A DNA stretch of 64,000 nucleotides from CAIVAT01 sp037133475 (lineage in GTDB: Bacteria > Bacteroidota > Bacteroidia > Bacteroidales > FEN-979): positions 18,977-82,976 of the forward strand of contig JBAXOB010000017.1 in NCBI GenBank assembly GCA_037133475.1, in the 5' to 3' direction. Both the position numbers and the translations under genes were made by a program. Below, in pieces: positions 45,053 through 53,156 of the stretch. The notes beneath the pieces are model-generated. The model made no database searches, was not told where the DNA came from, and saw nothing but the letters and a program-made list of their open reading frames with translations. Numbering within the stretch: the first letter of the stretch is position 1; each line of letters begins with the position of its first letter.

Positions 45053-46903
45053 CTACCTGGTATTGTCCCTGGTTCCGTAAATTTTAATCCTGAAGTCATC
45101 GATCAGCAGTGGTTTTTTCCCGGTGGTCCAGATATAGATTTTCAGGATCCCGGCAGGATTGCCGATTTCGGGTGTCATCAGCGAAAAGGAGATCTTTCTC
45201 CATTGCCTGATGGTTTGCACCGGAACATCATTGAGGCGGAAGCCCTGCCACCAGTTTTCTCCCGGTGTGATCGAATCCATGCTCAGCACGACCATGGCCG
45301 TATTACTGGCGCCCTTCACGCTGTCCCATACCATGAGGTCGCCCTCCACGTACAAGGAGCCCGGGAACTTACCCAACTGGGAGGCCCTGATCGAAACGCC
45401 CGAGCTGAACTGGTTTAACGAATCAAGATAGCCTGTTTTTTTACCCGAAAAGGCGGCTGGCGTTGAAACCGCCGTCAGGTTTTTCCAGTTTCCAGGTTTT
45501 GTTTCGAAATTGTTGAACAGTACTTTTACGGGATGCACCTGGTCGATATTGTAATCGGCAATCTCCTGGTTCCCGCCAAGGCTATAGACCGCCGCTGAAT
45601 CGGTTCGCAGGAAGACCGACTGGTATTTTTCCCGGTTCATGCTGTTGGGCTGGATCACCATATGGGTATATTGCCAGGTCTGCAGGAGGTTGAACAGGGC
45701 AAGCACCGCAAGCATGGAGACAAATCCGGCCAATGCCGGCCTAAAGCGGACTGTGTTCAGCAAAAGAGCCAGCAGGATTGCAAAAATGCCGTAGTAATCG
45801 ATAAAGGCGCGCAATCCAAACCCGTCGCCGTAATACCAGTTCCACCAGCTGGCGATGATGAACAGGGCGGTTGCCAGGAACAGGGCCATGCTGAAGAATT
45901 GCAGCCGGTTTCTGACCAGCAGGATGACCAGCCCGCCAAGCGAAACCAGGATCAGGGGAGTATAGACAAAGAGCCCCTTGCGATAGCTGAATAACACATT
46001 CATGAACTCCGGCGAGAAAAAGCGGAAACCTTCGTGCCGGTACGACCACAGGAAAAAATTCCCTGTCTGGATATACCAGGCGGCCACCTGGATCAGCAGG
46101 ATGGCGGAAACCAGCATGAAAAACATCAGGGTCGCTCGTTTCCTCTTCCAGAACGACGTTATGAAAATCATCAGTTGTTCGCGGTTGCCTGCCAGGAACG
46201 GGATCAACAGGAGTATGATTGAATTGGTAGGCCGGGTCAGCACCGTCAGTCCGAAAAACAGCCCCGCAAAGAGAGCGTTTTTTGTGTTCCACTCCCGCGT
46301 TGCCCGAATGGAAAACCACATAAACCCATTGATCAGGAAAAAGGAGTATACATGCGACATGGTGGGTTGCCACAGTGAATAGTAAAAGAGGTTGGTGCCC
46401 AGCAGGATCAGGATGATGGCCAGGAATGCAATTTCCTGCCGGATGCGCAGGTGGCCGAGGATTTGCAACAGGTAGGTGAGCCCCAGAAGGAGGTAAAACA
46501 GGGCTCCCAGCCCGGCAAACAGCTGGAAGAAGAAGGAATAGCCGTCGATTTCCATCCCGAAAATCCACGAGAAAAGCGTTCCTGCCAGGAAAAAGGGCAG
46601 CAGTAATACGGCTTCACCCGTGAAATATTTATTGAAGATGAGTTTGCCCGATTTTTCGAGGTAGCCTGGTTTGTATTTCCGGTAACTGAGCAGTTTCGTT
46701 TCACGTTTCACCACGGTTGAAAAGGTCGGGTCGTGATCGAGGAGCAGGGCAGGGAGATAGGCGTAGTAGCCGCGTCCATCGCTGGTAACAATGTGTTTCC
46801 ACCCCGGTGCGCCGTCGTTGAAGATGCGCATGTTCACGAAAAATGCCAGGAGAAAACAACCCAGGCACAGGATAAGGGTACGTGATCGGTTACCGGCAGA
46901 CAT
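45053..46903 (-). CDS. Polytopic inner-membrane protein, glycosyltransferase-like
   Basis: The 616-aa protein has about ten to twelve hydrophobic segments (starting near residue 10, with dense runs at about 110-440) and a soluble C-terminal domain (about 450-616) of mixed beta character. The arrangement resembles lipid-linked GT-C type glycosyltransferases of the PMT/ArnT/DUF2029 kind, with an acidic early loop (SDGRGYYAYLPALLLDHDPTF) like the GT-C catalytic loop. No conserved motif is strong enough to name a substrate. A surface-glycan role would fit the locus, but that is inference. It faces the rpsF operon, divergently. Confidence 0.72.
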   Translation of the reverse strand: MSAGNRSRTLILCLGCFLLAFFVNMRIFNDGAPGWKHIVTSDGRGYYAYLPALLLDHDPTFSTVVKRETKLLSYRKYKPGYLEKSGKLIFNKYFTGEAVLLLPFFLAGTLFSWIFGMEIDGYSFFFQLFAGLGALFYLLLGLTYLLQILGHLRIRQEIAFLAIILILLGTNLFYYSLWQPTMSHVYSFFLINGFMWFSIRATREWNTKNALFAGLFFGLTVLTRPTNSIILLLIPFLAGNREQLMIFITSFWKRKRATLMFFMLVSAILLIQVAAWYIQTGNFFLWSYRHEGFRFFSPEFMNVLFSYRKGLFVYTPLILVSLGGLVILLVRNRLQFFSMALFLATALFIIASWWNWYYGDGFGLRAFIDYYGIFAILLALLLNTVRFRPALAGFVSMLAVLALFNLLQTWQYTHMVIQPNSMNREKYQSVFLRTDSAAVYSLGGNQEIADYNIDQVHPVKVLFNNFETKPGNWKNLTAVSTPAAFSGKKTGYLDSLNQFSSGVSIRASQLGKFPGSLYVEGDLMVWDSVKGASNTAMVVLSMDSITPGENWWQGFRLNDVPVQTIRQWRKISFSLMTPEIGNPAGILKIYIWTTGKKPLLIDDFRIKIYGTRDNTR

Positions 46904-46945
46904 GTTGGTTAAATCAGGATTTATCCTTCGCGATCATTGAAGGCT

Positions 46946-46953
46946 CAAATTTA
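46946..46953 (-). promoter_or_regulatory. Candidate -7 element for the membrane protein gene
   Basis: TAAATTTG on the minus strand matches TAnnTTTG, 42 bases before the ATG at 46903. There is no -33 TTTG at the correct spacing. Confidence 0.33.
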
Positions 46954-46966
46954 GACAAGTTATCTA

Positions 46967-46998
46967 TTTGGTAGTATGATTTATTTGTCGTATTTTTG
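46967..46998 (+). promoter_or_regulatory. Bacteroidota promoter of the rpsF-rpsR-rplI operon
   Basis: TTTG (46967-46970), exactly 20 bases, then TATTTTTG (46991-46998) reproduces the -33/-7 consensus in full. The ATG of rpsF is 45 bases after the -7 box. Confidence 0.72.
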
Positions 46999-47042
46999 CA
47001 GTCCTTTTTAAAAAATCATAAATTAATTAAAATCAACGAGAA

Positions 47043-47396
47043 ATGCTAAAACAGTACGAAACCGTTTTCATTATGACTCCCGTTTTGTCTGATGAACAGA
47101 TGAAGGAAACGGTAGAAAAGTATCAGAAATTCCTCGTCAGCAAAGGTGCTGAGATAGTTCACGAGGACAATTGGGGGTTGCGGAAGCTCGCCTATCCCAT
47201 CCAGAAAAAGTCAACAGGGTTCTATCATCTGATTGAATTCAAAGCTGAACCGACGCTGATTAAAGAATGGGAAGTGACCTTTAAACGTGATGAGCGGATC
47301 CTCCGCTTTTTAACGGTGGTTTTTGACAAGCACATGCTCGCCTACAGCGAGAAGAAACGTGCCCGGTCGAAGGCCGCAAAGGAAGTAAAAGAATAG
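47043..47396 (+). CDS. rpsF: Ribosomal protein bS6
   Basis: The 117-aa protein of the 30S subunit pairs with bS18 on the central domain of 16S rRNA. Family motifs are YETVFIMTPVLSDEQ at the start and the middle segment GLRKLAYPIQKKSTGFYHLIEF. The C-terminal tail is lysine-rich (KKRARSKAAKEVKE), as is common in Bacteroidota. It is the first gene of the operon rpsF-rpsR-rplI, with a consensus promoter directly upstream. Confidence 0.96.
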   Translation: MLKQYETVFIMTPVLSDEQMKETVEKYQKFLVSKGAEIVHEDNWGLRKLAYPIQKKSTGFYHLIEFKAEPTLIKEWEVTFKRDERILRFLTVVFDKHMLAYSEKKRARSKAAKEVKE

Positions 47397-47420
47397 TAAC
47401 CATCCAAAAAGAGTCTGATC

Positions 47421-47693
47421 ATGGCAACACAACAACAAGGAGAGATCAAGTATCTGACCCCGATAGCGGTCGATACCAAAAGAAAAAAATATTGCCGTTT
47501 CAAGAAAAGCGGTATTAAATATATTGATTATAAGGATGCTGACTTTCTGCTGAAGTTCGTCAACGAACAGGGCAAACTGCTTCCCCGCCGTATCACCGGT
47601 ACCTCTACCAAGTACCAGCGGAAAGTAGCACAGGCAGTAAAACGGGCCAGGCACATTGCGCTTATGCCCTATGTAGGAGATTTATTAAAATAA
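47421..47693 (+). CDS. rpsR: Ribosomal protein bS18
   Basis: The 90-aa protein contains the S18 signature RKKYCRFKKSGIKYIDYKD and the C-terminal LPRRITGTSTKYQRKVAQAVKRAR, which binds the 16S platform beside bS6. It starts 25 bases after rpsF and ends 14 bases before rplI, so the three genes form one transcription unit. Confidence 0.97.
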   Translation: MATQQQGEIKYLTPIAVDTKRKKYCRFKKSGIKYIDYKDADFLLKFVNEQGKLLPRRITGTSTKYQRKVAQAVKRARHIALMPYVGDLLK

Positions 47694-47706
47694 GGAGGCA
47701 GGAACC

Positions 47707-48156
47707 ATGGAAGTAATTTTAAAACAAGACGTCCTCAACCTGGGCTATACCAACGAGAAGGTAAGTGTAAAGCCCGGTTATGCAAGGAATTATCTTATTC
47801 CCCAAAAGATTGCCATTCTGGCCACCGAGTCGAATAAAAAAATCCTGGCGGAGACCCTGAAGCAAAAGGCTCACAAAGAGGCCAAGATCAGGAAATCGGC
47901 CGAAGATTTATCCGAAGGCCTGAAGGGGCTGACGGTCAGGATAGGCGCGAAGGCTGCCGAAAGCGGAAAGATCTTCGGATCTGTCAACGCCATCCAGGTA
48001 GCCCAGGCTCTGAAAGAACAGTTTGATTTCGATGTGGACCGCAAGAAGATCCATGTTGATCATGAACATATCAAGGAACTGGGAACCTACAAGGCAAAGA
48101 TCCATCTCCACAAAGAGGTGCAGGTTGAAATCAACCTTGAAGTTTTTGCCGAGTAA
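47707..48156 (+). CDS. rplI: Ribosomal protein bL9
   Basis: The 149-aa protein has the bL9 layout: the N-terminal domain (MEVILKQDVLNLGYTNEKVS, KPGYARNYLIPQKIA), a long connecting helix, and a C-terminal domain (about 75-149, AAESGKIFGSVNA). It holds the L1 stalk base of the 50S subunit. It ends the operon and is followed by a strong terminator at 48181-48212. Confidence 0.97.
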   Translation: MEVILKQDVLNLGYTNEKVSVKPGYARNYLIPQKIAILATESNKKILAETLKQKAHKEAKIRKSAEDLSEGLKGLTVRIGAKAAESGKIFGSVNAIQVAQALKEQFDFDVDRKKIHVDHEHIKELGTYKAKIHLHKEVQVEINLEVFAE

Positions 48157-48180
48157 GACAACCGGAAAAGTTGTAATTTT

Positions 48181-48212
48181 ATCCCGGGATCTCAACGGTC
48201 CCGGGATTTTTT
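48181..48212 (+). terminator. Rho-independent terminator after rplI that touches the next start codon
   Basis: The arms 48181-48189 and 48199-48207 form nine perfect pairs around a nine-base loop and run into a T-tract (48206-48212). The ATG of the SpoU methyltransferase begins at 48213, at the very end of this tract. Confidence 0.85.
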
Positions 48213-49001
48213 ATGCTCTCACAAAACCAGGTCAAACATATATCAGCCCTCCGGGTTAAAAAATACCGCGAGGAGTTCAGCCAGTTCATTGCCGAAGGCC
48301 ACAAACTGGTGACGGAGCTGATGAACAGCGACTTTTCCGTTGCAGGTATCTATGCCTCCTCGGAATGGATCGTTGCGAACCTCCCGCTGGTCAGGGAGAG
48401 GAATATTCCCGTGTTTGAAACCCTGCCCAGGGAGATGGAACGGATCACCGCCCTCGCAACGCCCAGCCCCGTCCTGGCGGTGGTGGAGATCGGGCCGGTG
48501 TCAGACCCGGTGGCGGATGGCAACGGTTCGCTGAAGGGGCTGAACCTGGCCCTCGACGACATCCGCGACCCCGGGAACATGGGTACCATCATCCGCATCG
48601 CCGACTGGTTTGGGATCAGCGCCGTGTTTTGCTCCCCTTCGTGCGTGGAACTGTTCAATCCAAAGGTTGTCCAGGCAACCATGGGTTCGATCGCCCGGGT
48701 TCGCATGGTAAGCTGCAACCTGGCTGAACTGCTCGCTTCGCAGAGCGCCCGCCATGACGATTTCCCAATTTACGGCGCTTTCCTGGAGGGGGAGTCGCTT
48801 TATGCTCAACCCTTAGCCGATTGCGGGATTATCCTGATCGGCAATGAATCAAGGGGGATATCGGCTGAACTGGGCAGGTTTGTCAACCGGAAAATCTATA
48901 TCCCTTCATTTGGCCCGTCGGATGCCGGCAAGGCGGAATCGCTCAATGCCTCCGTTGCTGCTGCCATTATCTGCGCTGAATTCAGGAGGAAAACGTTTTG
49001 A
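48213..49001 (+). CDS. SpoU/TrmH-family RNA 2'-O-methyltransferase
   Basis: The 262-aa SPOUT enzyme methylates ribose in rRNA or tRNA. The N-terminal substrate-binding domain starts right at M1 (NQVKHISALRVKKYREEFSQ, FIAEGHKLV). Motif 1 is DIRDPGNMGTIIRIADWFG, motif 2 IGNESRGIS and motif 3 SLNASVAAAIICAEF. Because the family N-terminus begins at residues 1-5, the ATG at 48213 must be the start, although it abuts the terminator hairpin and leaves no room for a Shine-Dalgarno site. The target base is not predictable. It is followed by the Plug gene. Confidence 0.88.
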   Translation: MLSQNQVKHISALRVKKYREEFSQFIAEGHKLVTELMNSDFSVAGIYASSEWIVANLPLVRERNIPVFETLPREMERITALATPSPVLAVVEIGPVSDPVADGNGSLKGLNLALDDIRDPGNMGTIIRIADWFGISAVFCSPSCVELFNPKVVQATMGSIARVRMVSCNLAELLASQSARHDDFPIYGAFLEGESLYAQPLADCGIILIGNESRGISAELGRFVNRKIYIPSFGPSDAGKAESLNASVAAAIICAEFRRKTF

Positions 49002-49088
49002 TTGCAGATAATATGGAAATCTCCAGGGCAACCTGGTTTGATGATCATTCCCTTTACAATATTGATCAATCAGATGATATTTTAAGAA

Positions 49089-50429
49089 TTGCGAAAAATG
49101 GTGATCCGGATGTGTTACTTTTCAAGCCTCCTTTGCAGGAGGAAATTGGTTCAGGGGTTGTTTGCCCCACTGACTGCTTCACTGGTCGTTTTTTTCATCC
49201 TGGCATCGGCCTGTACGGCGAGGGCTGTCAACGAAAACTGCTGTTATTATCCCTCCATTAAAACCATCCAGCTGTACAAGGAGGGATTTGAGATGTCGCC
49301 CCCGATCATCCAGCTGGATTCAAAGGAGCGGCTGAGGCTCTGCTTCGACGACCTGGACCAGGATATCAAGCGGTTTAAGTTTACCATAATTCACTGTGAA
49401 GCCGACTGGACCACCTCCACTGATCTTACGGTGGCGGATTATATCAACGGTTACCGTGAAGAGAATATCGACCAGGTCACCTATTCCTACAATACCACCG
49501 TTAAATACATCCATTTCAACGCCACCTTTCCCACGGCGAACATGCAGCCCAGGTTATCGGGCAATTACCTGCTGAAGGTCTATGAGGAAGACACCTCCAG
49601 GATCGTTTTTACCGCCCGGTTCATGATGGTTGAATCTTCGCCGGTGGTGGCCGAAGGGAACGTGGTGCAGGGAACTCGGATGGCCGACCGTAATGCCCGC
49701 CAGCAGGTTGACCTGCTGGTCAAGCTCAATGGCTTCCAGGTTTTCGATGTCGGGCACGAGGTCAGGGTGGTCGTGCAGCAAAACGGCCGTTGGGATAATG
49801 TGCTGAGGCTTTCAAAGCCCAGGTTTGCCCGTAGCGACGAACTCGACTACCGCTACGACGAAACGATCTCGTTTAACGGGGGAAACCAATTTCGCAATTT
49901 TGATACCAAAAGCCTTATCGCCCAGTCGGAGCGGATCTCCCGTATCGTGTTTGATACGGTTTATCACGTTTTCCTGCTAAACGACCAGCCACGCACCTTC
50001 AAGCAATATTCCTTTGAAAAGGACCTGAACGGAAAATACTTTATCAAAAATGAAGAATATGCCGAAAACAGCAGCACCGAGGCAGATTATACCTGGGTCC
50101 ATTTCTTTTTGCCCTACCCTGCCTATATCACGACGGGTGAATTTTATGTGTTCGGACAGCTTGCCGACTGGCAGATGAACGAATCCAACCGGATGAGGTT
50201 CAATTTCGACAGGAAGGGTTATGAGCTGAACCTCCTCCTGAAACAGGGCTATTACAACTACATGTACGTGGTGAAGGAAAAAGGCAAATCAACAGGCGAC
50301 GAATCCTTTATCGAAGGCAGCCATTGGGACGCCGAAAACGACTATACCATCTATGTCTATTACCATGCGTCGGGCACATACTACGACAGGCTTGTTGCTG
50401 TTAATTTCCTTAACTCCATCCAGAAATAG
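49089..50429 (+). CDS. T9SS Plug-type protein (former DUF5103)
   Basis: The 446-aa protein belongs to the DUF5103 family, now named T9SS plug after the protein that seals the SprA translocon in Flavobacterium structures. A signal peptide is visible (about residues 17-38: LFAPLTASLVVFFILASACT); ATG 49110 would give a more usual distance, ATG 49089 is the longest. Family text includes NIDQVTYSYNTTVKYIHFNATFP, SGNYLLKVYEEDT, ISFNGGNQFRNFDTKSL, YTWVHFFLPY and GYYNYMYVVKEKG. If it functions like its homologue, it closes the periplasmic side of the SprA pore. sprA is not in the window. Confidence 0.83.
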   Translation: MRKMVIRMCYFSSLLCRRKLVQGLFAPLTASLVVFFILASACTARAVNENCCYYPSIKTIQLYKEGFEMSPPIIQLDSKERLRLCFDDLDQDIKRFKFTIIHCEADWTTSTDLTVADYINGYREENIDQVTYSYNTTVKYIHFNATFPTANMQPRLSGNYLLKVYEEDTSRIVFTARFMMVESSPVVAEGNVVQGTRMADRNARQQVDLLVKLNGFQVFDVGHEVRVVVQQNGRWDNVLRLSKPRFARSDELDYRYDETISFNGGNQFRNFDTKSLIAQSERISRIVFDTVYHVFLLNDQPRTFKQYSFEKDLNGKYFIKNEEYAENSSTEADYTWVHFFLPYPAYITTGEFYVFGQLADWQMNESNRMRFNFDRKGYELNLLLKQGYYNYMYVVKEKGKSTGDESFIEGSHWDAENDYTIYVYYHASGTYYDRLVAVNFLNSIQK

Positions 50430-50717
50430 GGTGGATACCTGTCAATGATTCAGGATTCAAACTGACTGATAAGTTAAAATTGGGCTAAAGCCCATGGTTG
50501 CCCATCTCCGACTTCCCGGGCTGAAGCCCGGGGCAATTCAGTAAGATCTGCTGAACATTGGTCCGGTGCTGGTCCATTGTAAAACAGTGGTAACCAAAGA
50601 TAAACTCCAACATCCGAAATCCGTTATAGGGCATTCCGCACCGGATACCCGCGATTCAATACCAGCCATTCAATATTCAATATTCGATATTCAATATTCA
50701 ATATTCGATATTCAACC
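50430..50717. repeat. Spacer with two perfect palindromes and a 21-bp tandem repeat
   Basis: TGGGCT-AA-AGCCCA (50481-50494) and CCCGGGCT-GA-AGCCCGGG (50515-50532) are perfect short palindromes; TTGCCC (50498-50503) and GGGCAA (50531-50536) form an extra outer inverted repeat. At 50668-50709 a 21-base unit (ATTCAATATTCAATATTCGAT) occurs twice and is followed by six bases of a third copy (50710-50715). The spacer separates the convergent Plug and tamL genes, so it may also act as a bidirectional terminator. I see no gene here. Confidence 0.75.
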
Positions 50718-53063
50718 TCAAAAGGGATATCCTATCCCGAAGTTCCAGATGATATTTTTGATCTGCATGTTTTTGAAGATCCACTGGTCTTTTTCGGGGT
50801 TTGACGGATTATAAATGGGAATGGCCGGGTCAACCCTGAAAATGAAGAAGTCAAAGTCGAGGCGTATGCCGATGCCGCCGTCGAGGGCGACCTGGTTAAG
50901 AAATCCGGGGAATGTAAACTTCCCACCGGGAAGGTCTTTTGAATCCTGAAGCAGCCAGATATTCCCCGCATCAAAAAAGAGAGAGCCGCGGATCCACTGG
51001 TACACAGGGAACCTGTATTCCACATTGCCCTCCAGCTGGATATCGCCGATCTGGTTGTAATTGAAATCATTATAGATATTCCTGTAGGTGCCGGGGCCGA
51101 GTGAATACATCTTCCACCCGCGCATGCCGTTGGCTCCCCCGGCAATAAAGGCCTTCTCAAACGGCAGCAGGCTGGAGTTGCCATAGGGGATGCCAACCCC
51201 GCCATAAAAACGAAATACCAGCGAGTGGTTGTTTCCAAGGATGTTATAGTACCTGAAATCAAGGTCGGGTCTTATATATTGCGAGTATGGGAGGCCGAAC
51301 ATGGTGTAGGCGCCGGCACTCTTTTTGACATTGAACAGGTTGTCAATGCCATACAGGAGGTTGCCGCCGGTTTCAAAATTTGCACGGATATACTGGAAAT
51401 CTTTAACCTTGTTTAACTTTTGGTTGCTGAAGATAAAGGTGTATTTAAGTCCTGCCACCATGTGGTCGGTATACTGGTTTTTTACACGGATATCCTGGGT
51501 CTTGTTGAGGGTGTCGTTGAAATAGGTATCGGGATAGACCTTTACCAGGGAGATTTCGACAGGATTCAGCGTATGCTTGATGCTCTCGTTCTGAAGCCAG
51601 GAATAGCCAAACGATATGTTGGAGATATGCCTGTCGAAATGGATCTGGTGCTGGTAATTATAGCCCACGCTGATGGTGGTTTTGGGTTTGAACTTCTTTG
51701 ACAGCGACTCCGGCCGGATGGGAAGCAGAAATTGCGGAAAGGTGATCCCCGCGTTGGCTCCCAGTTCGATCGTGTTGAAAAAGGTCTTAACCGTGGTTCC
51801 CTGCGATGCCTGCATCTGCAGCGATCCGCTCAGGTTCAGGCGGAAAAGCTGCGCCCCCCTGAAGATATTGCGGTTTTGATAACCAAGGTTTCCCTGCACG
51901 CCAAAGGCGCCCCCCGAGTTGGTGCCGTCGGCCGTGAACGAATAGGATTGGGCCGGCGCACGTGATAGCTGAACATGGCAGTCGAGCAGGTCCTTGTCAT
52001 GTGAGTCCTGGTGCTGGAACTCGTCTTCAACGAACTGGATATTAATGTATTTGAATACCTGCAGACTTGAAAGCTGCGAATAGCTCTGGTCCACATCAAA
52101 TAAATTATAATGCGACTGTGGCGTTATGAAAATCGCCTGGGCGATGGTCCGCGGCTTAACCTTGTAATGGGTCTTACATAAAAAGTAGTAGGTATTGGCA
52201 GGATGTCCTTTTTGCGGACTCTGGAAGGTCTTTACGAGGGTATCGTATGACCCGGTAAAGCTCATCAGGTGGTCGAATTCGGGATAAACATAGATCTTAT
52301 TGATGAAATACCGCTTGTACGGGATTTGGCGGACGCTCGTGAATAAATCGAAGGAGGGTACCACCTGGTTGATGATTTCGAGGGTGATATCACACAGGTG
52401 CTGCTGCAGGTTGGTATCGATCGTGTATTTGATATAGGAACTCGAAAACCTGAAGAAGCCCTCGTTGCGAAGGTTACCGGTAATCCGGCTGCGTTCGTCA
52501 TCAAGCAGGTAGGAGTCGAAATTATTCCCTTTGCGGATAAGGCATTTGGTCGTGTCCTTATAGACATAGAAAGCTACCTGGGTATCGGAAATCGCATAGT
52601 TGAGTTTCCTGATCTTCCAGGGCTTCCCTGGCTGTATACGGTAAATGACCGTGGCTTTTTTCTTTTTGATGATGATGGAATCGGTGCAGCCGGACTGGAA
52701 ATAACCCCTGTTTCCCAGGTAGAGATTCATCTGCTTCAGGGAAACGGCCACCAGGCTGGTATCGAGAATGACAGGTTCGCTTCCGACCTTGGTTCGCAGC
52801 CACTTTTTAAATTTGGTATCCTTGCCCTTCGAACCGATATTATAAATAGCGATGTTGGTGTGAAAAAGACCGAGGGATTTACGGTTGGGACGTTGCTGTA
52901 AATAGGGCAGCAGATCGTCAATCAGGATTTTGTGATCGGCAACCTGGATCTTGTTTTTAACAAGCAGGTATTCCTTGGGGGCCAGGTTCTTTGTTACATT
53001 ACAGCCACTTATGAAAATGACCATGCATGCCAGTAATATCCCGGTTACCGATTTTAGCTTCAA
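50718..53063 (-). CDS. TamL-type outer membrane lipoprotein (BamA/TamA superfamily)
   Basis: The 781-aa protein has a lipobox (VIFISGC, C21), POTRA-like N-terminal repeats (about 40-330, e.g. SLVAVSLKQMNLYLGNRGYFQ and YRIQPGKPWKIRKLNY) and a C-terminal 16-strand BamA-like barrel (about 370-781) with the barrel-end motif FRVDPAIPIYNP. A lipid-modified TamA-like protein (TamL) is typical of Bacteroidota. It takes part in outer-membrane protein or lipid export. The start codon is TTG (53061-53063): an in-frame TAG lies two codons upstream, and no ATG precedes the signal peptide. A -7 element TATTTTTG lies just upstream. Confidence 0.87.
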   Translation of the reverse strand: MKLKSVTGILLACMVIFISGCNVTKNLAPKEYLLVKNKIQVADHKILIDDLLPYLQQRPNRKSLGLFHTNIAIYNIGSKGKDTKFKKWLRTKVGSEPVILDTSLVAVSLKQMNLYLGNRGYFQSGCTDSIIIKKKKATVIYRIQPGKPWKIRKLNYAISDTQVAFYVYKDTTKCLIRKGNNFDSYLLDDERSRITGNLRNEGFFRFSSSYIKYTIDTNLQQHLCDITLEIINQVVPSFDLFTSVRQIPYKRYFINKIYVYPEFDHLMSFTGSYDTLVKTFQSPQKGHPANTYYFLCKTHYKVKPRTIAQAIFITPQSHYNLFDVDQSYSQLSSLQVFKYINIQFVEDEFQHQDSHDKDLLDCHVQLSRAPAQSYSFTADGTNSGGAFGVQGNLGYQNRNIFRGAQLFRLNLSGSLQMQASQGTTVKTFFNTIELGANAGITFPQFLLPIRPESLSKKFKPKTTISVGYNYQHQIHFDRHISNISFGYSWLQNESIKHTLNPVEISLVKVYPDTYFNDTLNKTQDIRVKNQYTDHMVAGLKYTFIFSNQKLNKVKDFQYIRANFETGGNLLYGIDNLFNVKKSAGAYTMFGLPYSQYIRPDLDFRYYNILGNNHSLVFRFYGGVGIPYGNSSLLPFEKAFIAGGANGMRGWKMYSLGPGTYRNIYNDFNYNQIGDIQLEGNVEYRFPVYQWIRGSLFFDAGNIWLLQDSKDLPGGKFTFPGFLNQVALDGGIGIRLDFDFFIFRVDPAIPIYNPSNPEKDQWIFKNMQIKNIIWNFGIGYPF

Positions 53064-53085
53064 ACCCTATTTAAATTAGCAGTGA

Positions 53086-53093
53086 CAAAAATA
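53086..53093 (-). promoter_or_regulatory. Candidate -7 element for the tamL-type gene
   Basis: TATTTTTG on the minus strand matches TAnnTTTG, 22 bases before the TTG start codon. No matching -33 TTTG is seen at the usual distance. Confidence 0.35.
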
Positions 53094-53116
53094 GGGATAA
53101 AAACCAAGAAACCCTA

Positions 53117-53148
53117 TAAAAAGGAGGTTGCCGCACCGGGCAACCTCC
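53117..53148 (-). terminator. Rho-independent terminator of the S74-containing cargo gene
   Basis: GGAGGTTGCC (53123-53132) pairs with GGCAACCTCC (53139-53148) around a six-base loop, and the minus strand then runs into U's (53118-53122). It begins nine bases past the stop codon at 53157. Confidence 0.77.
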
Positions 53149-53156
53149 CTTTCCAT

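Noticed and set aside
48998..49261. An 87-codon frame overlapping the spoU stop and the Plug start
   Set aside because: It overlaps the Plug signal peptide out of frame and has no domain; the Plug frame is clearly real.
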